Origin: Pythium myriotylum
Taxonomy: Eukaryota > Oomycota > Peronosporomycetes > Pythiales > Pythiaceae
Assembly (NCBI GenBank): GCA_023091665.1
Contig: JALJCQ010000031.1
Location: 946,837 to 1,010,836 of the forward strand
Direction: 5' to 3'
Length of the DNA stretch: 64,000 nt
The notes below the pieces were generated by a model, which saw nothing but the letters and a program-made list of their open reading frames with translations, ran no database searches and was not told the origin of the DNA. Within the stretch, counting starts at the first letter, position 1. Every line of letters begins with the position of its first letter. Below are positions 31,940-42,518 of this stretch, one piece after another. Made by a program: the position numbers and the translations under genes.

Positions 31940-33880
31940 AAATCACAGCACAGCGACTGCTCGTGACCGCTGACCCCTCACCAACAGGCCTTCAGATTCT
32001 TGGAGCTGGGTTGTAACCACTGGCGTTACACCCCACGTGAGGTCGCTGTGGGGGTGAACCGTGGGCTGATATCTGCTGCCGAAAGTCGGAGAGGGAACCA
32101 GAGGGTCGTGAAGCCTCTGGGGTTCCGACAACTGTAGCCCGCTAGGAGACCGTCTAGCAGAACTGGTCGGAGGGGTCGTACGGGCCGAGAAACACACATG
32201 CTCGACACGCAGGGGCTCGGTGCACTTGTGCGCAGCCGGTGGGACCGGGCTGCGGCTTCCTTGGGCGTATTCGCCTGGCGTAGAGACGCCAGAGGACGTA
32301 GCACTCCTTGGATCGTGGCGGGGGGACAATCCCACCGGCGCACACGACCTTGCCTTGACTTGCGCAGCCGACGCCGCTGGCAGACTTGCCCCAGCGCTTC
32401 AAATCGGCTGCTCCTTGAGCGGTTCTTCGGCTTCCTCCGACTGCAATAGCCAGAGTCCACCGGGCCTTCTTTAACGTCACCTCCTGTTGGTGACGGCGAG
32501 CCTTGGTGTCGACGTTCCTCGCCAAGTCTTGCGGCTTGCTTGCGGACTTGACGGTGAAAATGGAAGTCCATTACCATAGCTGTCACCAGCTGCCTTAAGT
32601 ACGAATCTACCGCTAGGTTCGGCTGACTAAGTTCGGGACCGGCTCTAAACCGGCTCCTTGCCGACTCTATCACCCACTATCTCTGCTGAACTCCTGGTCC
32701 GACTCTACCATCTGACACTGATTACGCCCCTTACGATTGGACGAGACGCAGACTCAGATCGGGTCTGTTCGGCAGCCCATTTTAGCCAATCGGCTACAAG
32801 GATCAGAAATACCGGTTTTGACCGGCTGTACCGCTGATACCGGTACAGAACGGTCATCACCCCCGCAAACGTACTAATATCGGTTAGTCTACAGATATCT
32901 CTCTCATCTGGGCCGTTCCAGAGTGAGTCGTGGGCATGTGGGATCTCGATATCTTTGCCCAAGACCCAGCCGCTTTACCACAGACGCTCAGTGGAGCACA
33001 CGGAAGGTCCGTCTCAGTCAAGTCGACTGTCCCTGTCTACTATAGACATGGATACAAGACCCAAGCAGAAGGCCATGAAGATGGCGAGACCGCCGCGTTC
33101 GGCGCAGTCGAAGCATCGACAATGTCCACCGACCTCATCGGTTGCGTTGGACAACGCTCGCATTAAGCCAGAGTGGCTGGCTCAGTTTGGTGTTGGTACA
33201 CCGAGCAGTTCTCTGCAGTGTAGCCATCACGCCCGAGCGTGTGGCCGACAACACGAAGTTGTCCGGCAACGTCGTTGTTCGACTGCCACGGGTATCCCCG
33301 CGCTCCACGCACTCAGTTGAGTCGCTGGATGAGGCTAGCCAGCCTCTCGAGTACCTGGTAGTACTCGCGGTGGATACCCACCGACCACAGTCTCCAGTAT
33401 TAGACTGGACCCAGTTTTGGGCACCGTCAAGAGACGAAGTTTGCGAGATCGCATCGTACAGACCTGTACGCTTGCACAAGGCAAGAACCCACCGCACTGA
33501 GTGTGCGTGCCAAGTTTGGGCTTGCCGCGAGCTCTGCTCGCCTCGCAATGGTCGTCTGACCATGTCATTTTGGCTTGCCGCCGTTAGACGGCAAAATGGC
33601 CCAGTTCTGGGGGATCGTCATGATCCAGTGGTCGCTGGCGACCGCGCGCACGTCTGCATGCGTCTCATGACGCAGCGAGGTGTTGCGCCAAGCCGCTGCG
33701 GCTCTCGATCAGTCGTTGTCGAAAAATCGACACGCGACTTCGCGCTCATGGTCGCCATGAGTCTGTACCCATTTCCGTGTGGGTCCTCGGAAATTCCGTA
33801 CTGGAATAGGCTCGTGCTCCTTTTCTAGGACACGGCTGTTCCTAAAGTAGGAACAAGGGTGTTCCTCATTTTGGGTGGGG
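31940..33880. other. Upstream of gypsy gag; LTR expected but not delimited
   Basis: About 1.9 kb right of the minus-strand gag start, where the 5' LTR and primer-binding site of that element should lie. I could not match it to a second LTR copy. Open frames (for example 33142-33828, plus) show no domain. Confidence 0.35.
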
Positions 33881-33886
33881 GGTGGT

Positions 33887-34102
33887 GTAACGGGGTACAA
33901 GGTTACACAAGTAGGCTAGGTTGTGAAGGTACATAATGTGTGTGGTCCACTTAGGGGAAAAGTTAATCTAAGTAGTGACTCTCTTTTATTAGATTCAGTA
34001 GGTGATATCCCTGGGTATTAGATACCAGGGATATCAGATATAGGGGGATTTTTCCCCAAGGGGAAAAATCTGAATACAGGGAGTTCGCCTTTTGCCAAGT
34101 CT
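33887..34102 (+). repeat. LTR-like leader with two hairpins, upstream of plus-strand gag
   Basis: It begins TGTAACGGGG, a plausible LTR 5' end. It contains two strong inverted repeats: GATATCCCTGG...CCAGGGATATC (34004-34035, stem of about 14 bp with one bulge) and GATTTTTCCCC-AA-GGGGAAAAATC (34047-34070, 11 bp perfect). A gag-like frame follows in the same orientation. The LTR call is inference since no partner copy was found. Confidence 0.4.
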
Positions 34103-35092
34103 TTGGCGCTCGTCGACAGGGGTCGACTCGGAGCGGCTGCTCACGCTTCCTCAAGCGCAGGTGCTGTGTACGGTCGTGGACCGTTACGTCAAAACAATCC
34201 GGATCGAAGCGACAAAGAATTCCTTGCGCGCAGGCGCAAGTCAAGACTCAAGTTTTTTAATCAACCTCGGCCCCGGAAGCTCCCTCGCGTGTGGACGATC
34301 TTGGCCAGTTTGCTCGGAAGGATGGCGCGTCGTTTCGTCACAGACGAAGATGGTGAGGTCGACATGGTGACGGCCCAGCCAGTCTACGAGTTTATTGCGG
34401 CTCCCAAGCTCGGCAGTTGGGACCAGGCCTCTCTCGTCAAGTGGAGTAAGGAGCGCATTCAATATGAGAACAAGATTCACCAACGGTGCTGCGTCACGGG
34501 CGAGTTGTACCAAAACATCGCGGTGGGTGTGAAGGACTCGCTGCTACCCGGCGTGCTCGAGAACCTTTGCCGTTACGTGCTGCGCAAGTCGGAGGAAGAA
34601 ACCACGGACAAGGGCATTAGTGTTGCCCATTCGTCAGCGTTGCAGTACTCTGAAAAACAATTACCTGCCGGATCTGAAGTCTCTCTTTGCCAGGGAACTT
34701 CGGATGAATTTGTCGGTTGACGATGTGGATGCCAGAGTGTTTGAATATTTTCAGACATTCAACCGCATTGTCACTGAAAACGGTTTGACGGTTATGCTCG
34801 GCAGCAATACCCATAACCCTGAGTACCGTGCCAAGGTGAAACTACGGTGCAGTCTCCTGGTTGCTGGCATCCAGCCGCAAGCGCTGAAGACGCGGATGGA
34901 GCGACTCGTCGAGTACGAGCGTCGGGACTGCCGGGCCGACGACGTTTTCCTTTTGCCGTTGGTGGTGGAGAAGCCAAGCTCCAGCATCAACATCATCTCC
35001 AGATGCGCGAGGAGCGTGGCAGCAAGGCTGGTGGAGCAAACCCGCGAACGGCGCCGCCAACCCGCCCGCAGAGTGCTCGGAGGATTGCTTAG
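34103..35092 (+). pseudogene. Gag-like remnant of a second gypsy element
   Basis: Pieces in three frames: FIAAPKLGSWDQASLVKWSK ... GELYQNIAVGVKDSLLPG (to about 34640), then LPDLKSLFARELRMNLSVDD ... FNRIVTENGL (to about 34960), then EAKLQHQHHLQMREERG. Two frameshifts separate them. The helical pattern and the order resemble Gag proteins of gypsy elements. It stops before any zinc knuckle. The fragment converges on the helicase-protease remnant on the minus strand. Confidence 0.6.
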
Positions 35093-35099
35093 TGTGGTG

Positions 35100-35876
35100 G
35101 GCATGTAGTTGGTGATGCCCATGATGTTGGAGACAAGGGCGACTATACGATCAGGATGAAAATGTCGGCTGTTCGCTTATCCCGCTACGCTGAAGCTTCA
35201 CACGGGGCGGCTGTGGTGAAGTGGCGTGGAAAATCTCCAAGTTGCTGTGGTCAAGGGCGTGGAAAGTCTCCAAGTTCAGAGGATTTGACCAGTCAGTCAG
35301 CAGTTTTAGTATCGAGAAATAATGAATAAAAACAGTAGGTAGTAGGATCGTGGGCCTGATTAGAGGACCCGCGAGCAGCAGAGGATGATACATAAAACAG
35401 TAGGTGTAGAGTGGCAGGCCTGAATAGAGGCCTGCCATTGAGGTAGGAAAAACCCAATAATCCGGGGAAGAGGGTGAGAACAATTCTCAGCCTCCCATCC
35501 GGGAAGTCAGTACAGAAAATTCCCTCCTTCGACAAGAACGTTCCCAGTTGTATCAAACTCCTTTCTAGTCAGTGAAACAGCTTACAGTTTGTATCAGGAA
35601 GTCGGATTCGACCAGTAGGACAGGAATTTGTCTGAGCCTGGGTGGTCTCGTCCGCGCCGACATCGGGCCAACCCCGAAGCACTCTCTTCTTCTCTAAGTG
35701 CACTCTCGTTACCTCTGGGTAAGTGAGGACCCGTTGAATTGGCGTGTTGGAGTTTCGGACGTCCACTTCGAACAATCAGTGATATCTCGAAGTTCAAGTC
35801 TAATTCCAAGTAAAATTTGTTGCCGCCGGTGGTTCGAAGCGAGTTACGTACGCCAACTTTCTCCGTTTTCAACCTA
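35100..35876. other. Decayed retroelement 3' region with a hairpin
   Basis: No intact ORF. On the minus strand from 35876 down to about 35570 are fragments (FYLELDLNFEI, then FEVDVRNSNTPIQRVLTYP) that look like the continuation of the retropepsin domain in shifted frames. A perfect 9-bp hairpin GGCAGGCCT-GAATAG-AGGCCTGCC lies at 35413-35436. Confidence 0.45.
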
Positions 35877-37044
35877 CTACGTGACAAACGTCTCGACGAC
35901 GCCACTGGGAATAATCGTTCGATCGGCGTCAGAGTCCGCCACAAAGGCCACCTCGAGTACGCCGTTGATCTGGACCATGGAGTCGCCAGCGACACCATGC
36001 ACTGACGAGCTCATGGCTTTGTGCTCCTTGCGAGTCGATGACGCCTTCTGCGCGGCTAGCGCTTGTTCCTTCTCGGCTGGCGTCGCCATCGGACAATCAC
36101 GGAGCCAGTGAGCACCTTTGCACACTAGACAACCATCACAAGACGGTGGTTTGGAAGCCGCCGGCTTCTTGTCAGACGCCTTGCCTTGGCCTGGAGATTG
36201 CTTGCCACCGCCACTACGCAACCGGGCCGCTTCGCCTTGCGTCCACGTTGGCTCGAAACACGGCACCTTCATACGCTCGGCTTTCGTGATCAACTTCTCC
36301 CAGGTTTCGTCACGTGAGAATGCATCTCCTGAAGCAATCACAAACAGGTAATCTCGTGAGCGACTGAGCGATACTAGCGATCGGGCGGGATAATCTTGCA
36401 GGAAGCCGAGTACACCGTCTCTAACCATGGACACTAGCGTTATGCTCGCTTCTCGTCCTTGACTCGAATCAGTTGTCGCGACGAGTACATCAAGCGATTG
36501 GGAGAGCAACTCCTTCAGTGGCTTAATAGCCCTCTTCATCAAACTTACTTGACTGGCGTATGGACTAGTCACGAGCACCGACTTGTGCAACTGCCGTAGC
36601 TTGAGTGCTCTCATTTTCTTCAAGAGCAATATCACCACTGCCACAGCCTCTATGTCGTTCTGCAATCTCATCCCTCGTGTCTTATTGGAACGCCGATTCA
36701 CTGGGTTTACCCAACACACTCGTTCTTTGTCTATCGTTGTCAGGATCACTCTGATGCACCAGTTGATCTATTTCCTCGATTGGCAATCACAGGCGGCACA
36801 GCAACATCACACAGGTAATCTTCGGGACAGTATACCGTTGACCAACTGGGAGGTTCTTTTTCTGGGCAAGAACTGGCAATTTCTCCTGAACTCGCGGCAG
36901 ATCAATACACCCAGCTTTGTTGAGTCTACGTAGTAACGCATGTTCAGAATTCGTCGAATGTGGTACAGCAGTAGTCCAGGTCTCGTCTTCAGTAATGGGT
37001 GCCCGGCCTTCGTTGCCATATACTGAGACCGCACTAGCCTCCAT
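35877..37044 (-). pseudogene. SF1 helicase C-terminal part fused to CCHC knuckle and retropepsin
   Basis: The main frame 36749-35877 (290 residues) starts inside a UPF1-like helicase: SVLVTSPYASQVSLMKR (motif IV-like), TTDSSQGREASI (motif V), RSLVSLSRSRDYLFVI (motif VI). Without interruption come a Lys/Ala/Pro linker, one zinc knuckle CLVCKGAHWLRDC, and an aspartic-protease start (VAFVADSDADRTIIP). There the usual DSGA reads DSDA, so the protease is probably dead. A further frame at 37044-36787 belongs upstream, but helicase motifs I-III are missing. The gene is cut on its right by the piggyBac element at the TTAA 37056-37059; beyond that element lies a SANT/Myb ORF in the same orientation. 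The helicase resembles the 16.2-19.6 kb copy in motif wording and spacing. Confidence 0.75.
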
Positions 37045-37059
37045 CGCTAGGCTGTTTAA

Positions 37060-40000
37060 CCCTTCTACTCCTTTGTGCTGTATAATACAGCATAAGCATT
37101 ATTGAAGGTTTTTAAACTCCGAAAGCTTAGTAACAAAATAATTTCCCGCATCTTGATGTTTGTATAGGATGTGGAAGAGGCATAGATTTACGACGTGACG
37201 ATTGTTGCTAAGCTCACATGGAATAATTCGGACAGTGGGATGAGGTTAGGTTGTTCTGTATAAGGCGTGATAGAGGTTTTGAAAGTTGGGACGCGTGTCT
37301 TGCCCTCCGTCGCCCAACCATATCCCTCGATTCCCCATTCTCGTTTCCTGACCAAGAGAACACAACGAAAAGAAAGATGACCGTGATTGAGATGGTGTCG
37401 TCCAAGTCGTTTGCCCAGCTCTGGAGGGAGCTGCGAAAGCTCGGGTGGAAAGCGAAAAAGCCGACAGGACTTGGCGTCGACTTCCACTACATCCCACCTA
37501 ACGGTTCGCTGAGTGGTGAAGAAGGACGCGATTTCTTTACTGGTCTGTTGCGGCGGATGTTTGAGTGGCTATGCGTGTCTGAACTTCTTCTATTCTAGGA
37601 GATGAAGCTCCAATGAAGTTCGCGCGGCGCCGTCGTTTGTTGCGATTGGATGTGGTTCTCACAGAGGCGATCGTCAATGCTGCACTGGCGGATCCATTCA
37701 CGATGATGAACTCTTCCAGCACGATTCCGACAGCCACAGCCGGCTCCACCGCTGCGACAGCTACTGTGCCGCCCGTGCCCACCCGCGCAGCACGTCTTAG
37801 TGCTCCCCCAGTAGTTGGGGACGCTGAACCACCGCGCAGACGCCGTAAGACGACTCAACGAGTGCACGAACGTCTCGGCAGGCTTCCTGGTGTCACAGGC
37901 GCCATTACATCACAAGTTCGGGCGGAAGAAGCTCCAGATACAGCACAAGTTCAACCAGAACAAGCTGAAGCTACAGCTCAAGATACAGCACAACCGCGTA
38001 GTACAGCAGGAGATACTGCGACAGCACAATCTACAGTGCACGATGATATCTCACTCTTTGATAGCGCCAGCTTTCTCAGAGCAATGCAGGACGAAGAATA
38101 CTTTGGTAACATCGACGATACCGATGTCAACCTTACTAAAGATCCCATCGAAGACGACGAAGATTCCGAGCCTGAAGAAGAAAGCGCTCTTGAGGACAGC
38201 CCCCTCGACATGTTGTTTGATGCGTACGACGATGAGGAAGCTGGTGTCGATATGGACGAGCACGATGCTGACACGTGCGATATCGAGCATGACAACGAAG
38301 TGCTCCGCGACATGGCAGCAAATGGCTGGACAATTTTCAACGAGACATTGAGCAAAACGTGCCTCCGAGATGAGGCAAGCGATTGCTTTGAGGGTGTCCC
38401 ACGGCCCACAAAATCGGCTCGCGCCTTTGTTGAGAGTCCTCTCGGACTCTTCTTTTATTTCCTCCCAAAAGTTTTGTGGAAGAAGATCGCGGAGGAAACT
38501 AACCGCTACCGAGCTGACTCGCTGAATTCAATGGCAACTGGTCGCCAACGCCAACAACAAGCTCGCCAAGCGAAGGATCCGAACGTGCGTCTTCAAGCCC
38601 TTCAAGAGATCAAAGATGAGCTTGCAAAATGGAAACCTGTCCAGCCGCATGAGCTTGTGCACTTTGTCGCCCTCTTGCTAGCTCGATCTATGTGCCCGCA
38701 GCGCATCGCACTTGCTCGGTATTGGTCTATCCTGGAAGAAGGTGCTGTACCGCGTGGAACATTTGGTAGATTCATGAGTCGCAAGCGCTTCGAGGATATA
38801 GCTCGCTTTCTGCACGTCAACAACAACGCTGACGACACCCGTCTCCACGATCGCGCGTGGAAGGTGCGCCCGGTGCTTCAAGTCGTCGAAAAAACATTCC
38901 GTCGTGGGTTTCTGCTGGGGAAGACAATCAGCGTCGACGAAGGAATGGTTGGATCCCGACACAGGATGAATCCCATGCGAGTCTACATGGCCGGCAAGCC
39001 AACGAAGTGGGGTACAAAATTCTACATGACATGCTGCGCGGAGACCGCATACTGTTCTCGGTAAGTCGAGTTTCTTCCTGCAGCACAACTCTACAGTAGA
39101 AAAGAATCCTGACCTCTGCTCTGATGTATCATACAGCATCGAGATCTGTTGTCGCGGCGATGAGTCCGACAATACCATCACGAGGGCTGTCCTGCGAAAT
39201 GTGTCGAAAGCGCTCCAGGGTCTACCAGCCAAGCGGCTAATAGTCACAGACAACTACTATTCGTCGGTCACGTTGTCGCAGGAGCTGTTGAAGCGAGGCT
39301 TCTACCATGTAGGCACGCACCGAATGAACCGTCTGGGGTGGCCTAAGGATTTCAGCTTTATCTACCAAATTCGAACGAAGCGGCTTCCAAGAGGCACCTA
39401 CCGGATTGCAGTAAACAAGGCCACGCCAGAAATCGGTGCGATTCGCGCAGTGTCCAGATAATCGCGAGTGGCTGCAGCACGAAGCCGACAACTATCAAAC
39501 GCCGGGAGAGAAATGGAACTTTCACAGAAGTTGTGTGCCCACAACTTGTCGTTGACTACCAGCGTGGAATGGGTGGGGTTGATCAGGTAAGTTTTTCGCC
39601 CGCATACAGCACACGAAAATTGCACAAGCAGTACCAGACTTACGCTGTGCTGTATCCGACAGCACGATCAACTTCGGCTCCATCGATACTCCATCCAGAA
39701 GTCTGTTCGCATGCTCAAGTACTACAAAGGCGTGTTTCTTGGTATCGTCGATATGGCAATCGTGAACGGCTACATCATTCATCGCTTCGTGAAGCGAGAA
39801 CAATCAAAGCCGGTCCCCACACATGCGGAATACATCATGCGCTTGCATCAAGAACTTCTGGCAGTTACCAAGGTCGACATGCTGTCACATCCAGTCGCAG
39901 AGAATCTCGTGGCGGCTCCGGCTGAAGCAAGTGAGCATTCGCTCACACAAACGACGGAGATCTACAAGGGCAAGCTTCGTTAGTATCTGTGCAAAGTTTG

Positions 40001-40688
40001 TTCGGCGCTGTCTGACAAAAAGCAACGAAGCTCGGAGACACCGTTCTTTTGTGCCGCTTGTGGTCGTGCCAGAGGCGGTAGCGTGTGGTTATGCAACAAG
40101 GTAAGACCCGGTCAAACGCTCACGTGCAGCCAAATCTGGCACGATAACTGGAAGAACGGTACGCTGATCCCTACGGAGCTGCGAGGGAAGATTCGTTTCT
40201 GCAAGCGCAAGCGAGTCAGCACCGAGGAAGAGCAAGAGGATATCAGCAACGATCAAGAAGGCTCTAGCGTAGACGAGTAAAGACTAAATACACGCACGCT
40301 CGATTGACGCCTTGCGCGGAGGGAAATTTGCCCATTTGTCTTCACAGAAGCAGAGCATTCTGACAAATGGGCAAAAATTTCCTCCGCGGTCTGTCGGCGG
40401 CGCGGCTCATGATTTTGGCGCGCTCTCGTTCTTGCCACTCATTTTGGCGCGCTGATGGGGTATCAATCGCTTTGTGGAGGAAGAGAAGGAGTGAGAGGGG
40501 AGACGTATTGTTTTTGCACGATGGAAGCGTGCTAATGGCCAATCACAAACACCGTGTACCATATGGTCTGTCACCCATCTGCTCACCATTGTCTCAAACA
40601 GATAAAGTTTGCGAAATTCCCGCAGATACTGAAATCAAGTCAAAACCTTATGCTGTATTATACAGCATAAGAATCGGGAGTAGAAGGG
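37060..40688 (+). mobile_element. Complete piggyBac element with TTAA target duplication
   Basis: The 3629-bp element is flanked by TTAA on both sides (37056-37059 and 40689-40692). It has perfect 12-bp terminal inverted repeats CCCTTCTACTCC / GGAGTAGAAGGG. Just inside each end is a 15-bp palindrome-like motif GCTGTATAATACAGC (37078-37092; inverted partner near 40655). It carries one transposase gene on the plus strand. It is inserted between the two halves of a SANT-helicase unit on the minus strand. TTAA duplication and CCC-starting TIRs are diagnostic of piggyBac. Confidence 0.93.
37613..40280 (+). pseudogene. PiggyBac transposase with two introns, disrupted
   Basis: Exon 1 (37613-39060) has an acidic N-terminus, the DDE_Tnp_1_7-type core (ARSMCPQRIALARYWSILEE) and the first Asp in ISVDEGMVGSRHR. 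Intron 39061-39136 (GTAAGT...ACAG) joins to IEICCRGDESDN. The second Asp is in IVTDNYYSS. Between about 39440 and 39533 the frame is lost. The third-Asp segment LVVDYQRGMGGVDQ ends at a GTAAGT donor (39587), and after 76 bp continues HDQLRLHRYSIQKS ... YYKGVFLGIVDMAIVNGYI. An in-frame TAG at 39981-39983 interrupts just before the C-terminal Cys-rich domain (YLCKVCSAL ... FFCAACGRARG). The catalytic DDD triad is present, but the frameshift and amber make this copy inactive unless bypassed. Confidence 0.88.
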
Positions 40689-40703
40689 TTAACTTCTCGC
40701 GAA

Positions 40704-41210
40704 TCACCTTCCGTGTACGGTCCCTTCCTTCTGCATGAACCTTGCTGCATGCACCTTCACGATATCGTTGACTGCGGCATTCCTTGCTGTCATAGTCTTC
40801 AGCAATTCTACTTCAGCGTCCGACCACTTGTATGTTGCACTCGCACCTTTGATCCGTCTCAGCACAAGTCGACAAGCCTCTTGATCACGCCCCGCGAAAT
40901 AACTATTCCGACCTGTCCGCTTCATGTACCGATCATGTGTCGTTGAAAATGGCTGTCTCACACCCTTTACTTCTTTGGCGATACGTGCTAACGCACTCTT
41001 CTCTGCAGCTGACCATGGCGGTTGTTTTTCTGCCTTGGATCGTGCAGCTTTCCTGATTGGTGATTTCGCGTCATCCTCATCACTCTCATCATCATCTACG
41101 GCTTGTACGACCGATATGGGACGCTTTCCTATCGCACGTGGTCGGGGGATATTGACCGCTTCAACACGGCGCCGCTTCGGCCTTTTCTTCTTCTGCCTCG
41201 TCGTCAGCAT
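40704..41210 (-). pseudogene. SANT/Myb-like ORF, 5' half of the second SANT-helicase unit
   Basis: 168 residues starting MLTTRQKKKRPKRRR (basic, nuclear-signal-like), then an acidic stretch (DDDESDEDD) and two Myb/SANT-like repeats (PPWSAAEKSALARIAKEV and YKWSDAEVELLKTMTARN). It stops at a TGA within CACGGAAGGTGATT, which could instead be a splice donor. The next sequence is the TTAA of the piggyBac insertion, and on the far side the same strand continues into the helicase remnant. Arrangement and repeats resemble the 19.7-20.7 kb ORF. Confidence 0.6.
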
Positions 41211-42518
41211 CGTCGTTTACTCCTTCATCTCGCTTCGCTTCTGCCGCAGCTCGCTCTTCTGCGTCGCGCGCGCGCCTGCTAGGCACACGGCGCAGCGCAC
41301 TCTTATCTACCATCTCTCCGCTTTCCGCTTGCTGCACTCTGGTCTGTTGTAATCGACCAAGCCTCAGCAGTCACCTGGGACCAGGCGATCCAACTGACTG
41401 GTCAACACCTTTCGCGAGAAGCAACCCTAATTCCTCACTGTCTGAGTGGTCAAATTGCGAGATCGAGGATCAGTAATAATTTTTCTCAACAGGCTTTGTC
41501 CTGTCATGACTGAGCAACTTCACGGATCCATCGCGGCGTTCGCTAACAATTTGCTTGGCCACCAACAGTCTTTTCCTTCTTCTTGCACACCTCTCTTTGT
41601 CTTCCATCCTTCATCACCAAATCTCATCTCACCATCCTCAGCACTCAATCACCAAATAACCGGGGATCACCTCCGTCACCACCTTGGTCATCGACACTTT
41701 GATTCCCGAGGCTCGCTCCACACACAACCACTACAGTAGGGACCTTCTTGTCCTGAGCTCAATCCCTCCGAGTGGCACCTGTGCATGGCGCTAGTTCTCC
41801 TTTCTTTCTCAGCTCTTCTTCGTCCTCTTCATTCTTTCTTTCTGGTGCAACCGACATGGGTCCGCACGTTACCGCTACAGCCAACATGGGCCCGTAGGGC
41901 CTTTTAAAATCGCTTATCCGACGTCGTGACAATTCTTCGCGCCACGATCATCGCGCACCACGTGGAGTCAATCGCTGCCGGGATATATCTTCACTGCCGC
42001 CAGCTCTCCAACATCAATGGTAGCATACAGCCAACATGGGCCCGTAGAAACTGAGCTTGATCGATGCCGCCACCGGTTCTTACTTTAGCAGCGGCCATCG
42101 TGATCCGCGCTGCGTTGGCCCTGGCGAGATCTCTTACTTCGCCGTGACCTCATTCAGTCGCGTTCTGATTTCTTTCTCCCCCTTTCTGTCGTGCGTCTGT
42201 CATGGTTCTTCTTTCCCACCAACACGCCGTATCTCTTTGAATATTCCAATTTCGTAATCAGTTTCATCATCCATCAGTCGCTGACGCCGCTCACCCGTAC
42301 AGTCCCAGTTGGACTTGTACGTTGACGCTGCTTCGCCGTCAACGACGCCGTCCTTTCACACTTGTTCCTGCTCTTCTCTTCAATCATCATATTCACCGAC
42401 GCGCATAGGTCTGCGTCTCTCTCATCATTCACGGTCATCGCGTCCTCGGTCACCGTTCTTTCTAGCTCGCTGCAGGTCTTTGAATCACACCCACTGTCGT
42501 CCGTTTATGCACCAGTTG
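41211..42518. other. Nothing recognised before the tandem array
   Basis: A pyrimidine-rich stretch with short open frames only. A CAGCCAACATGGGCCCGTAG motif occurs twice (about 41879 and 42028). Confidence 0.4.

Noticed and set aside
33142..33828. 228-aa plus-strand ORF as a real gene
   Set aside because: No domain, overlapping ORFs on the other strand, and located where a gypsy 5' region is expected; cannot be supported.
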